This document shows, one piece after another, positions 1 through 6,172 of a stretch of DNA of 31,011 bases (positions are counted from its first letter, which is position 1; each line of letters opens with the position of its first letter). Origin of the DNA: Anaerolineales bacterium UBA7227 (GTDB lineage Bacteria > Chloroflexota > Anaerolineae > Anaerolineales > Villigracilaceae); assembly GCA_002473085.1 (NCBI GenBank), contig DKTP01000156.1, positions 1-31,011 on the forward strand. The letters run 5' to 3'. The position numbers were made by a program, and so were the translations under genes. The notes under the pieces are model-generated. The model saw nothing but the letters and a program-made list of their open reading frames with translations. It searched no databases and was not told the origin of the DNA.

Positions 1-229
1 GCGCGGGTGAACGCGCGGGGCGAACGCGTGGGGCGAACGCGCGGGCGAACGCGCGGGTGAATGCGCGGGGCGAACGCGCGGGGTGAACGCATGGGCGAAC
101 GCGCAGGTTCGCCCATGCGAATTGGTGGGTGAACGCGCGGGGTGAACGCGCGGGTGAACGCGCGGGCGAACACATGGGCGAACGCGCGGGCGAACGCGCG
201 GGGCGAATACGTGGATTCGCCCCGCGCGG
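1..229. repeat. GC-rich palindromic repeat array A
   Basis: The stretch is built from variants of GGGYGAACGCGCG, repeated about every 12-16 bases. Two copies are complete hairpins. At 88-119 a 13-base-pair stem encloses the loop GCGCAG. At 195-228 a 14-base-pair stem encloses the loop ACGTGG. The inner stem arms (GGGCGAAC/GTTCGCCC and GGGCGAAT/ATTCGCCC) and the loop shape match the palindromes near 6173, 12004 and 13191, so this is a divergent array of the same family. It is cut by the left edge of the window. No credible gene crosses it. Confidence 0.85.
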
Positions 230-249
230 GGCGGTGATCACGGAATGGG

Positions 250-1260
250 TTATTCCAGCGGCTTGCGGAAGGTGATTCCCATCTTCACCTGTTTGTAGCC
301 GCAGCTTTGATAGACGCGCAGCGCGCCGCTGGTGTTCTCGCTGTCCACGCCGAGGGCGGTTTCGGTCATGCCCATTTCCTTGAACATTTTCATGCTCTGG
401 ACGATGAGCGAGCGCGCCAGCCCGCGCTTGCGCCACGGGCGGCGGACGAAGATTCCCTCGGTGTAGCCGCGCTTGCGGTTGTACTCCTCGTTCTCTTCCT
501 TGTTGACGAAGTTCTGCACCGCGCCCGCGATCTGATCGCCGTCCCAGGCCACTTTGAACAGCGAGGGGGCGAAGTTGGGCTGGTGGAGCCAGGCGTCGAA
601 GCGCGCCTCGGTCGGCGCCACGTAGCCCCAGTGGTCGCGGAAGGATTCCGAGTCCGCGTCGAAGATGGCGCGCAGGTGTCCATCCTCCACGGGGCGGACT
701 TCCAGACCCTCGGGCATGGGGAAGTCGGGGAAGGGCTCGGAGAGGCTGCGCGTCATGTCGAACCCGTAGCGGACGGGTTGGTATCCCGCGCCTTCGAGCA
801 AGGCGATGGTTCCTTTCTCAGTGTCCATCGCCCAGGATTGAAAGAAGCGCGGGCCCGCGTAGGCCTGCTCCGCGGCGATCTCGCGCAGGCGCGCTTCGCC
901 GAGAGCAAGCATGGACGAGCCGAGGCCTTTGCGCCTCCATTCGGGGAGGAGGAAGCCGAACACCACGTAGAGGCGGGCGCCGTCCTCCTGGTGTTCCCAA
1001 AAGACGCGGTTGTAACCGATCATCCGCCCGTCCGCTTCGGCCATCAGCATGTCGCGGTACGGGTCGCAGTTTTCGAGGTGAGAGTAATTGTTGACCATCG
1101 CTTCGAGCGTGTCGGAGCGTTCGATGTTGTCCGCAGCCTTGCTCCCGTTGATGACGGCCAGCATGAACGGGTAATCTTCGGGACCGCGGAAGCGGCGGAA
1201 GACCAGCCCAGGGATGGCGGGCGCGGCGGGAAGTTCAGCCGTGAGAGTTGGCGTTGCCAT
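250..1260 (-). CDS. Twin-domain GNAT acetyltransferase
   Basis: 336 residues with two tandem GNAT folds, a layout like mycothiol synthase or other double-GNAT proteins. The acetyl-CoA loop of the first domain is RRKGLG near residue 109; that of the second is RKRGLA near residue 277. The protein should transfer an acetyl group from acetyl-CoA to an amine; the substrate cannot be read from sequence. It is the last gene of a leftward three-GNAT operon, starting 21 bases after its neighbour's stop codon. An AAGGA ribosome site lies upstream of the ATG. A long ORF on the opposite strand is a GC-driven shadow. Confidence 0.9.
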   Translation of the reverse strand: MATPTLTAELPAAPAIPGLVFRRFRGPEDYPFMLAVINGSKAADNIERSDTLEAMVNNYSHLENCDPYRDMLMAEADGRMIGYNRVFWEHQEDGARLYVVFGFLLPEWRRKGLGSSMLALGEARLREIAAEQAYAGPRFFQSWAMDTEKGTIALLEGAGYQPVRYGFDMTRSLSEPFPDFPMPEGLEVRPVEDGHLRAIFDADSESFRDHWGYVAPTEARFDAWLHQPNFAPSLFKVAWDGDQIAGAVQNFVNKEENEEYNRKRGYTEGIFVRRPWRKRGLARSLIVQSMKMFKEMGMTETALGVDSENTSGALRVYQSCGYKQVKMGITFRKPLE

Positions 1261-1281
1261 GATGTTTTTCCTTCTTGAAAG

Positions 1282-1839
1282 TCACTTTCCATTCAACTTC
1301 AACCATTCCTCGCGCAGGATGCCCATCTCGATCTCGTCCCAGCGGCGGCCATTGCGGAGCAGGAGTTGGCGGCGGCGGCCCTCCTCGCGGAAGCCCGCCT
1401 TCTCGTACGAGCGGATGGCGCGCGGGTTGTACTCGAACACGTCGAGCGTGACGCGGTGCAGGTTGAGTTCCATGAACGCGAAACGCAGGGCAAGTCGCAT
1501 GGCGTCTGTGCCGTAGCCCTTGCCCCAGTAATCGCGTTCGCCGAAGCCGATCCCCACCCAGGCGTTTCCGTGCGCCCAGATGGGAGAAAGGCCGACAAAC
1601 CCGATGAGTTTGTCTTCGACAAGTTCGCGCACGTGGAAGAAGTAACTGTGGTTCTGGTCGGGATCGAGGTCCTTTTCCAGGAACTCCTTCCATTTTTTTT
1701 CGGACCAGGCGCGGGCGGGATCGAAATCCAGCAGGCGGTTGAATTCGCTGTCGCGGCCCCAGCGCGCGAAAGCGGCGGCCACGGTTTGCGGTTCCTCGCT
1801 CGTCAAGCGGACGAGTTCGCCTCGGAAGATGTCGGTCAT
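1282..1839 (-). CDS. GNAT N-acetyltransferase, RimJ/RimL-like
   Basis: 185 residues, normal length for a single-domain Acetyltransf_3 (RimJ/RimL/SpeG-like) enzyme. Visible marks are the N-terminal GELVRL strand, a long charged helix, the acetyl-CoA loop around YWGKGYGTDAM, and the terminal segment YNPRAIRSYEKAGF typical of this group. I chose the ATG at 1839 because it overlaps the stop of the upstream GNAT by 4 bases (ATGA), which implies translational coupling. The longer in-frame ORF upstream has no domain content and is antisense-like. Substrate unknown: protein N-termini, antibiotics or polyamines are all possible for this family. Confidence 0.9.
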   Translation of the reverse strand: MTDIFRGELVRLTSEEPQTVAAAFARWGRDSEFNRLLDFDPARAWSEKKWKEFLEKDLDPDQNHSYFFHVRELVEDKLIGFVGLSPIWAHGNAWVGIGFGERDYWGKGYGTDAMRLALRFAFMELNLHRVTLDVFEYNPRAIRSYEKAGFREEGRRRQLLLRNGRRWDEIEMGILREEWLKLNGK

Positions 1840-2426
1840 GCCGCGCCTCCTTTCGCAAGCCGCTGCTCCCATTCGGAGTGGAGCAGTCCGTGGCAGGTCA
1901 GGTCCCAGCGGCGGTCGTCGCGGTAGAGTCCTTCGCGTCGGCGCGTCTCTTCCACGAAACTGAATTTGTGGACGAGGCCGAGCGCGGCTTCGTTGTATTC
2001 GGCCAGCGCGGCGCTGACGCGGAAGAGATTCAGCTCCGCGAACGCGAAGCGCAAGAGCATGGACAGCGCCTGCGTCCCGTAGCCCCTGCCGCGGCAATCC
2101 GCCTCGCCGATGCCCAGCCGGAGCCAGCCGTTGCCGTTGTTCCAACTGATCCACTCGATCATGGCTTTGCCGATCAGGCGGTCGTCCTCGCGGGCGCGGA
2201 TGGTGAAGTAGAACAGGTTTTTGTCCTCGTCCATTTGCTTTTCGATGGCCTCGTACTTCTTCTTGACCAGCGCGGGCGAAAGCGGGCGGGCGGGACTGAG
2301 GTCCATCAGGCGCATGAATTCGGCGTCGTGCGTCCATCTGGATTCGACGGCGGGATGCGCTTCATGGTCAATGGGACCGAAGCGGATATCCTTTGCCTCG
2401 AGCAATTGGGTTTGAAAATCGAGCAT
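1836..2426 (-). CDS. GNAT N-acetyltransferase, RimJ/RimL-like
   Basis: 196 residues; first gene of the three-GNAT operon. It resembles the next gene in length and order of motifs: the acetyl-CoA loop CRGRGYGTQAL, then RVSAALAEYNEAALGLVHKF. The two are probably old duplicates. The start at 2426 is set by the ribosome site GGAGGAAG directly before the ATG. The ORF stays open further upstream to 2573, but that extension is translated terminator hairpins and has no homology. The ribosome site begins a few bases after the T-tract of the second terminator, so expression should depend on read-through of the upstream attenuator. Confidence 0.9.
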   Translation of the reverse strand: MLDFQTQLLEAKDIRFGPIDHEAHPAVESRWTHDAEFMRLMDLSPARPLSPALVKKKYEAIEKQMDEDKNLFYFTIRAREDDRLIGKAMIEWISWNNGNGWLRLGIGEADCRGRGYGTQALSMLLRFAFAELNLFRVSAALAEYNEAALGLVHKFSFVEETRRREGLYRDDRRWDLTCHGLLHSEWEQRLAKGGAA

Positions 2427-2436
2427 TCTTCCTCCG

Positions 2437-2476
2437 AAAAAACAAAACGGCCGCAGGTCTGCGTGACCCGCGGCCG
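2437..2476 (-). terminator. Intrinsic terminator 2 of GNAT attenuator
   Basis: Read leftward, a stem of about 12 base pairs (outer arms CGGCCGC/GCGGCCG, inner arms GGGTC/GACCT with one G-U pair, loop ACGCA) is followed by TTTTGTTTTTT. It ends just before the ribosome site of the first GNAT gene. This is the classic form of a strong intrinsic terminator placed inside a 5' leader. Confidence 0.85.
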
Positions 2477-2484
2477 TGAGACGG

Positions 2485-2522
2485 CAAAAACAAAACGACC
2501 GCGGGCTTTTGCGCCGCGGCCG
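2485..2522 (-). terminator. Intrinsic terminator 1 of GNAT attenuator
   Basis: Read leftward, arms CGGCCGCGG and CCGCGGTCG form a 9-base-pair stem with one G-U pair, with loop CGCAAAAGC and tail TTTTGTTTTTG. It lies 8 bases before the second terminator and begins and ends with almost the same sequence, so the pair looks like a tandem duplication. Bases 2509-2515 read GGCGCAA on this strand and are complementary to TTGCGCC in the last codons of the leader ORF. Confidence 0.85.
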
Positions 2523-2545
2523 TTGACGAAACGAGTACGTATAGA

Positions 2546-2629
2546 CTAACGACGGGCAGGCGCAATACGACAAGGCAAAACGCCGGAATTGGCGCTAAAG
2601 GTCTTGATGCGGATAACGGTTTTCACCAT
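2546..2629 (-). CDS. Putative 27-residue leader peptide (attenuator uORF)
   Basis: A short ORF starting MVKTVIRIKTF and ending IAPARR. An AAAGGAGG ribosome site lies 10 bases before its ATG. It sits between a good promoter (2676-2704) and two tandem intrinsic terminators that precede the GNAT operon, which is the arrangement of ribosome-mediated transcription attenuation. Residues 7-9 (Arg-Ile-Lys) match the R/K-X-R/K pattern known to stall ribosomes with some macrolides; in a peptide this short that may be chance. I do not recognise the peptide from any family. A role as a regulatory uORF is inferred from position and signals. Confidence 0.65.
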   Translation of the reverse strand: MVKTVIRIKTFSANSGVLPCRIAPARR

Positions 2630-2675
2630 GGGTCGTGCGCCTCCTTTCGTGAGATTTGCTTTTACAAGCAGGCCG

Positions 2676-2704
2676 AGTCTATCAGCGCGGCGGCGGAACG
2701 TCAA
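2676..2704 (-). promoter_or_regulatory. Sigma70-type promoter of leader-GNAT operon
   Basis: Read leftward: TTGACG (2704-2699), a 17-base spacer, then TAGACT (2681-2676). This is a near-consensus housekeeping promoter. Predicted transcription start is about 2668, giving a short leader before the AAAGGAGG site of the leader peptide. The -35 element lies within 25 bases of the divergent start at 2726, so the two promoters share the region. Confidence 0.75.
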
Positions 2705-2708
2705 GGTT

Positions 2709-2719
2709 TGCAGTAAAAT
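2709..2719 (+). promoter_or_regulatory. -10 box of a leaderless promoter
   Basis: TG at 2709-2710, three bases, then TAAAAT at 2714-2719. Only six bases separate the hexamer from the ATG at 2726, so transcription would start at or next to the start codon. No ribosome site is visible. The same arrangement recurs before 3730, 9869 and 25600. Confidence 0.55.
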
Positions 2720-2725
2720 TTCATC

Positions 2726-3424
2726 ATGTCTACAGACCAACTTCAGCGCGCCCTGCAACACGGCGAGATCGAACTCAAAGGCCAGTTCCTGCTCGGCTCG
2801 AACTACACCTTCCTCGTCAACGTCCGCCACGAGGGCGAGGTCCTCCCCGCCGTCTACAAGCCGACACGCGGCGAGCAGCCGCTCTGGGATTTCGAAGACA
2901 ACACCCTCGCCCTGCGCGAGACTGCCGCCTACCTCGTCAGCGAGGCGCTGGGCTTCGGCCTCGTCCCCTACACCGTCCTGCGCGGCGACGGTCCCTTCGG
3001 CGCGGGCTCGCTCCAGCAATACATCGAATACGACCCCAGCCGCCACTACTTCAACTTCACCGACGAAGAAAAGGAACTGCTCAAACCCGTCGCGCTCTTC
3101 GACCTGCTCTGCAACAACGCCGACCGAAAAGGCAGTCACGTCTTCTTCGACTCGGCGCGCAAACTCTGGGCCATTGACCACGGACTGTGCTTCCACGCTG
3201 AAGACAAACTGCGGACGGTGATCTGGGACTTCGCTGGCGAACCGATTCCCGATTCCCTCCTCCCGCCTCTCTCCCGACTTTCAGCCGTCCGCGCCGACCT
3301 GACGCCTCTCCTCAGCCCCGACGAAGTCGCCGCCCTCGAGTCTCGCGCCGAACGTCTGCGCGCGACGCGCCGCTTCCCCCTCCTTCCCGAAGACCGTCGC
3401 GCCTTTCCCTATCCGCCCTTGTAA
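2726..3424 (+). CDS. SCO1664-family protein (PI3/4-kinase-like fold)
   Basis: 232 residues, the usual length for the SCO1664/TIGR03843 family, which is widespread in Actinobacteria and Chloroflexota and distantly related to phosphatidylinositol 3/4-kinase folds. The marks seen are AVYKPTRGEQPLWDF near residue 47 (likely phosphate-binding lysine), LLCNNADRKGSHVF near residue 129 (catalytic-loop-like, Asn/Asp/Arg) and WAIDHGLCFH near residue 149 (metal-binding DHG). The true substrate of the family is not established. The gene is divergent from the GNAT operon and probably read from a leaderless promoter. Confidence 0.8.
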   Translation: MSTDQLQRALQHGEIELKGQFLLGSNYTFLVNVRHEGEVLPAVYKPTRGEQPLWDFEDNTLALRETAAYLVSEALGFGLVPYTVLRGDGPFGAGSLQQYIEYDPSRHYFNFTDEEKELLKPVALFDLLCNNADRKGSHVFFDSARKLWAIDHGLCFHAEDKLRTVIWDFAGEPIPDSLLPPLSRLSAVRADLTPLLSPDEVAALESRAERLRATRRFPLLPEDRRAFPYPPL

Positions 3425-3491
3425 GCGACGGCCGCGCCGCCCTTTAAGACCGTTTCTTAACTACACAGATTCTCGCGGATGAAACCATGAG

Positions 3492-3590
3492 CTATTTACC
3501 CGTGCGGATGAACTCGCGCCGCTTCTGGCGCACGTCCACGCCAAAGACGATGAACATGGAAAGCAGGGTCAGGACAAGGAATAGTACCAT
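3492..3590 (-). CDS. Small single-span membrane protein
   Basis: 32 residues: a hydrophobic helix (about residues 2-18, MVLFLVLTLLSMF onward) followed by a basic tail with VRQKRREF. This is the form of an inner-membrane small protein with its C-terminus in the cytoplasm. A GGAG ribosome site sits five bases before the ATG, and a possible -10 box TATGAT (3616-3611) lies just upstream. It lies alone between two rightward genes and on the opposite strand. Function unknown. The ribosome site, promoter-like hexamer and clean helix-plus-basic-tail layout argue that it is real, but its shortness keeps confidence moderate. Confidence 0.5.
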   Translation of the reverse strand: MVLFLVLTLLSMFIVFGVDVRQKRREFIRTGK

Positions 3591-3711
3591 TCGTTCTCCA
3601 ATTTCCGCCTATCATAACCGCATTTCAGGAAATTTGACCTGAGAATCAACTAACATCCGGCGAACAAATTTGAAAAGCCAGGACGCAACCGCCCCAATCC
3701 GCTCCCGTCCC

Positions 3712-3722
3712 TGTGCTATACT
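3712..3722 (+). promoter_or_regulatory. -10 box of a leaderless promoter (degV)
   Basis: TG at 3712-3713, then TGC, then TATACT at 3717-3722, seven bases before the degV ATG at 3730. It also reads as an extended -10 (TGCTATACT). No ribosome site precedes the ATG, so a leaderless mRNA is likely. Confidence 0.65.
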
Positions 3723-3729
3723 CGCGGCG

Positions 3730-4575
3730 ATGAAAATCGGCATCGTCACCGACTCCACCTCCGACCTGCCCGGCGACCTGGCGCGGCGTTTCGGCGTTGA
3801 AGTCGTCCCCACCATCCTCGTCGTTGAAGGGAAACAATACGCCGACGGCAAGGACCTCAGCCGCGGCGACTTTTACGCGCGCCTGCCCGCGATGCAGACG
3901 TTCCCGACCACCGCCGCGCCCTCCATCGGCGAATTTTCCGCGCGCTACCAGAAACTCCTCGACTCCGGCTGCGACTTCGTCCTCTCCATCCACGCCGCCT
4001 CGCAACTGACCGCCATCTGCGACATCGCGCGCCAGGCCGCGGACGACTTCCCCGGCCGCGTCGCCATTGTGGACAGCGGCTCGCTCTCGCTCGGACTCGG
4101 CTTCCAGGCGCTGGCCGCGGCCGAGGCCGCCGAATCGGGCGCGGACGTCGAAACAGCCATCGCCTCCATCGCCGACGTCCGCCGCCGACTCCGCGTCTTT
4201 GCCGCGCTCGACACGATGGACTACCTCCGCCGCAGCGGACGCGTCCCGGCCGCGGTCACCCTCCTCGGCGGGATGCTTTCCATCAAACCGCTGATCGAAC
4301 TGACCGACGGCCTGCTCAAACCCGCCGGAGCGACGCGGACGACGCGTCAAGCCGACGAGCGCATGGCCGCGCTGCTCAAAGCGGGACTGCCCATCGAACG
4401 TCTCGCCATCCTGCACACGGGAGCGGAATCCCGCGCCCGCGGCTTCCTCTCCCGCCTCATGGAAGAATGCCGCCGCGAACTGCCGCGCGAGATCCTGGTC
4501 GTGAACGTCGCCACCGTCATCGGCGCGCACGTCGGCCCCAACGGACTCGGCTTCGCGGCGGTGAGGGCAAAATAA
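3730..4575 (+). CDS. DegV family fatty-acid-binding protein
   Basis: 281 residues, normal DegV length. DegV-family proteins (FakB type) bind a fatty acid and, in Firmicutes, present it to the kinase FakA. Seen here are the N-terminal GIVTDSTSDLP motif at residues 4-14, FPTTAAPSIGEF near residue 59, and the central LDTMDYLRRSGRVP and GGMLSIKPLIEL motifs diagnostic of the family. The start at 3730 follows from the family N-terminus and the -10 box seven bases upstream; the 20 extra in-frame codons before it are not conserved in type. No FakA-like kinase is in the window, so its partner is unknown. Confidence 0.92.
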   Translation: MKIGIVTDSTSDLPGDLARRFGVEVVPTILVVEGKQYADGKDLSRGDFYARLPAMQTFPTTAAPSIGEFSARYQKLLDSGCDFVLSIHAASQLTAICDIARQAADDFPGRVAIVDSGSLSLGLGFQALAAAEAAESGADVETAIASIADVRRRLRVFAALDTMDYLRRSGRVPAAVTLLGGMLSIKPLIELTDGLLKPAGATRTTRQADERMAALLKAGLPIERLAILHTGAESRARGFLSRLMEECRRELPREILVVNVATVIGAHVGPNGLGFAAVRAK

Positions 4576-4581
4576 TCTGGT

Positions 4582-4592
4582 TGTGCTATACT
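4582..4592 (+). promoter_or_regulatory. -10 box upstream of hicB
   Basis: TG, TGC, then TATACT at 4587-4592; almost the same sequence as the degV promoter. Predicted transcription start is about 4599. An ATG at 4601 would be leaderless. The ATG at 4619 has an AAAGGA ribosome site at 4607-4612 and fits the family better. Confidence 0.6.
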
Positions 4593-4618
4593 CGTGATGG
4601 ATGACGAAAGGACGCAGA

Positions 4619-4822
4619 ATGGAATTTACAGTCGAATACGAACAGGAAGAGGATGGACGCTGGCTGGCGGAGGTGAAGGAACTTCCAGGCGTGATGACCT
4701 ATGGCAGGAACCCCGATGAGGCTGTTGCACATGCCCAGGCATTGGCGTTACGCGTTGTCGCCGACAGGCTTGACAATGGGGAAAGCGTTCCTGCCCTGAT
4801 GTTTTCTTTCTCGATGGCATGA
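4619..4822 (+). CDS. hicB: HicB-like antitoxin (orphan)
   Basis: 67 residues of the small HicB fold: MEFTVEYEQEEDGRW, then ELPGVMTYGRNPDEAVAHAQALAL, the partial RNase-H-like domain found in HicB antitoxins. I chose 4619 because MEF is the usual family start and AAAGGA lies six bases before it; 4601 is possible if the mRNA is leaderless. HicB normally neutralises the HicA mRNA interferase encoded next to it. Here the following ORF begins MSAWKA, which resembles a HicA start, but the HicA double-stranded-RNA-binding domain and its catalytic His do not follow. The gene therefore seems to be an orphan. Confidence 0.75.
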   Translation: MEFTVEYEQEEDGRWLAEVKELPGVMTYGRNPDEAVAHAQALALRVVADRLDNGESVPALMFSFSMA

Positions 4823-4896
4823 GCGCTTGGAAGGCGGTTGCGGATGCCGCGCTAACCGCTCGAAAAATCTCTGCGCCTCGCTGCCAGCCTGACAAA
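4819..4896 (+). pseudogene. Possible hicA 5' remnant
   Basis: An ATG at 4819 overlaps the hicB stop by 4 bases, as hicA genes often do when they follow hicB. It opens with MSAWKA, similar to many HicA N-termini. After about 12 codons all resemblance is lost, and the frame runs into the DUF389 gene. I read this as a remnant left by a deletion. It is short and could be coincidence. Confidence 0.25.
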
Positions 4897-6156
4897 ATGA
4901 ACGAACCCGATTCCCCGCCCCTCCCTCACGATGCCCGCGCCCGCCGACGCCGCGCCCGCCGCATGTTATTTCCCGCCGACGCCGAGGGCCAGGCCGCCGT
5001 CCTCGCGGATCTGGCGCGGCGCTCGTACCCGACCTTTGAACTGTTCATCTACGCCATCCTGAGCGGCGCTATCATCGCCGCGGGCTACCTGCTCGACTCG
5101 CAAGCCGTCATCATCTTCGGCGTTCTCGCCGCGCCGATACTCACTCCCTGGGTGGGACTCTCCATCGCCATCGTCACCGGCTCGCCGCGTTATTTCATCC
5201 AGACTTTTGCCGCGCTGCTCGTCAGCGCCATCATTGTCTTCCTCATCGGCCTGGCGGCGGGCTTTGCCGAACTCCCCTTCGGGCCTCGCACCCACAACGA
5301 AGTCCTTCTCCATGCCGCGCTCTGGCCTCCCGAAATCATCGTCCTCGCCATCGGCGCCGCCCTGCTCGTCGTGACCTTCGTCCGTACCGAAGACAAACCC
5401 TACCTGCCCAGCGTCGTCCTCGCGTACGCCTTCTACCTTCCCCTCGGCGCGGCCGGCTTCGGACTCGGCGCCCGCCTCGAGGGAGTCTGGCCGCAGGCCG
5501 CGCTCGTGGCGCTCGTCCACTTTGCGTGGGCGACCTTCGTCGGGCTGCTCACTCTCGCCTTCATGCGATTCCGTCCGCGCTCGTTTGGCGGATTCATTTT
5601 CAGCCTCGTCCTTTTGATCTCCCTCCTCGCGGTTCTGGCGACGTGGACGGGACTAGGCGGGGCCGCGCGCAGCCTCGTCAACGGGACTTCGCCTCCGCCC
5701 GCGCCGATTCCCTCGCCGCTTCCCTCCTTGACTTTCGCCGCGTCGCCCTCCCCGCGGCCGAGTCCCAGCCCGAGCGCTACCCCGCGTCCGCCCAGCCCGA
5801 CCGTCTCCCCGACCGAGACGCAGGTCCCGGCCACCGAGTCTCCCGCCGAGACGTGGACGCCCTCCCTCACCGTCGAGCCGACTCCCATCTTCGCGCGCAT
5901 CGACTCGCCTGAGGGCGGCGGGGCCATCGTCCGCGACGCGCCCGGCGGCGAGTACCTGATGACGCTCGGCAACGGGTATATCGTCATCCTCCTCGGCGAA
6001 ACGGCGGACCGCAACGGCGTGACGTGGGTCAAGATCCAGGTGGACCGCAACGGCGAAAAAGTGGAGGGCTGGATCATCCGCTCGCTGCTCGCGATCGCCA
6101 CCCCGGTGGTCAATTGGCAGCCGACGGAGACGCCGACTGTGACGCTCACGCCATAA
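4897..6156 (+). CDS. DUF389 membrane protein with C-terminal SH3-like domain
   Basis: 419 residues. Residues 1-40 are basic and cytosolic. About residues 45-255 form the DUF389 membrane domain with roughly seven helices, including ILSGAIIAAGYLLDSQAVIIFGV split by polar turns and the PILTPWVGLSIAIVTG motif. A linker of about 75 residues, very rich in Pro, Ser and Thr, follows. The final 80 residues look like a bacterial SH3 domain (GGAIVRDAPGGEYLM, WVKIQV, EGWIIRSLL), which usually binds cell-wall or surface polymers. DUF389 function is not established. The start at 4897 is chosen because upstream codons look like a hicA remnant; 4819 is the alternative. Confidence 0.8.
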   Translation: MNEPDSPPLPHDARARRRRARRMLFPADAEGQAAVLADLARRSYPTFELFIYAILSGAIIAAGYLLDSQAVIIFGVLAAPILTPWVGLSIAIVTGSPRYFIQTFAALLVSAIIVFLIGLAAGFAELPFGPRTHNEVLLHAALWPPEIIVLAIGAALLVVTFVRTEDKPYLPSVVLAYAFYLPLGAAGFGLGARLEGVWPQAALVALVHFAWATFVGLLTLAFMRFRPRSFGGFIFSLVLLISLLAVLATWTGLGGAARSLVNGTSPPPAPIPSPLPSLTFAASPSPRPSPSPSATPRPPSPTVSPTETQVPATESPAETWTPSLTVEPTPIFARIDSPEGGGAIVRDAPGGEYLMTLGNGYIVILLGETADRNGVTWVKIQVDRNGEKVEGWIIRSLLAIATPVVNWQPTETPTVTLTP

Positions 6157-6172
6157 AAGCAGATCGTGCCCA

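Noticed and set aside
1836..2573. 245-codon version of the first GNAT gene
   Set aside because: The 49 extra codons span two intrinsic terminators and lack a ribosome site; the ATG at 2426 has GGAGGAAG.
4819..4900. Intact HicA toxin after hicB
   Set aside because: Only the first few residues resemble HicA; the catalytic His and GSH motif are absent.
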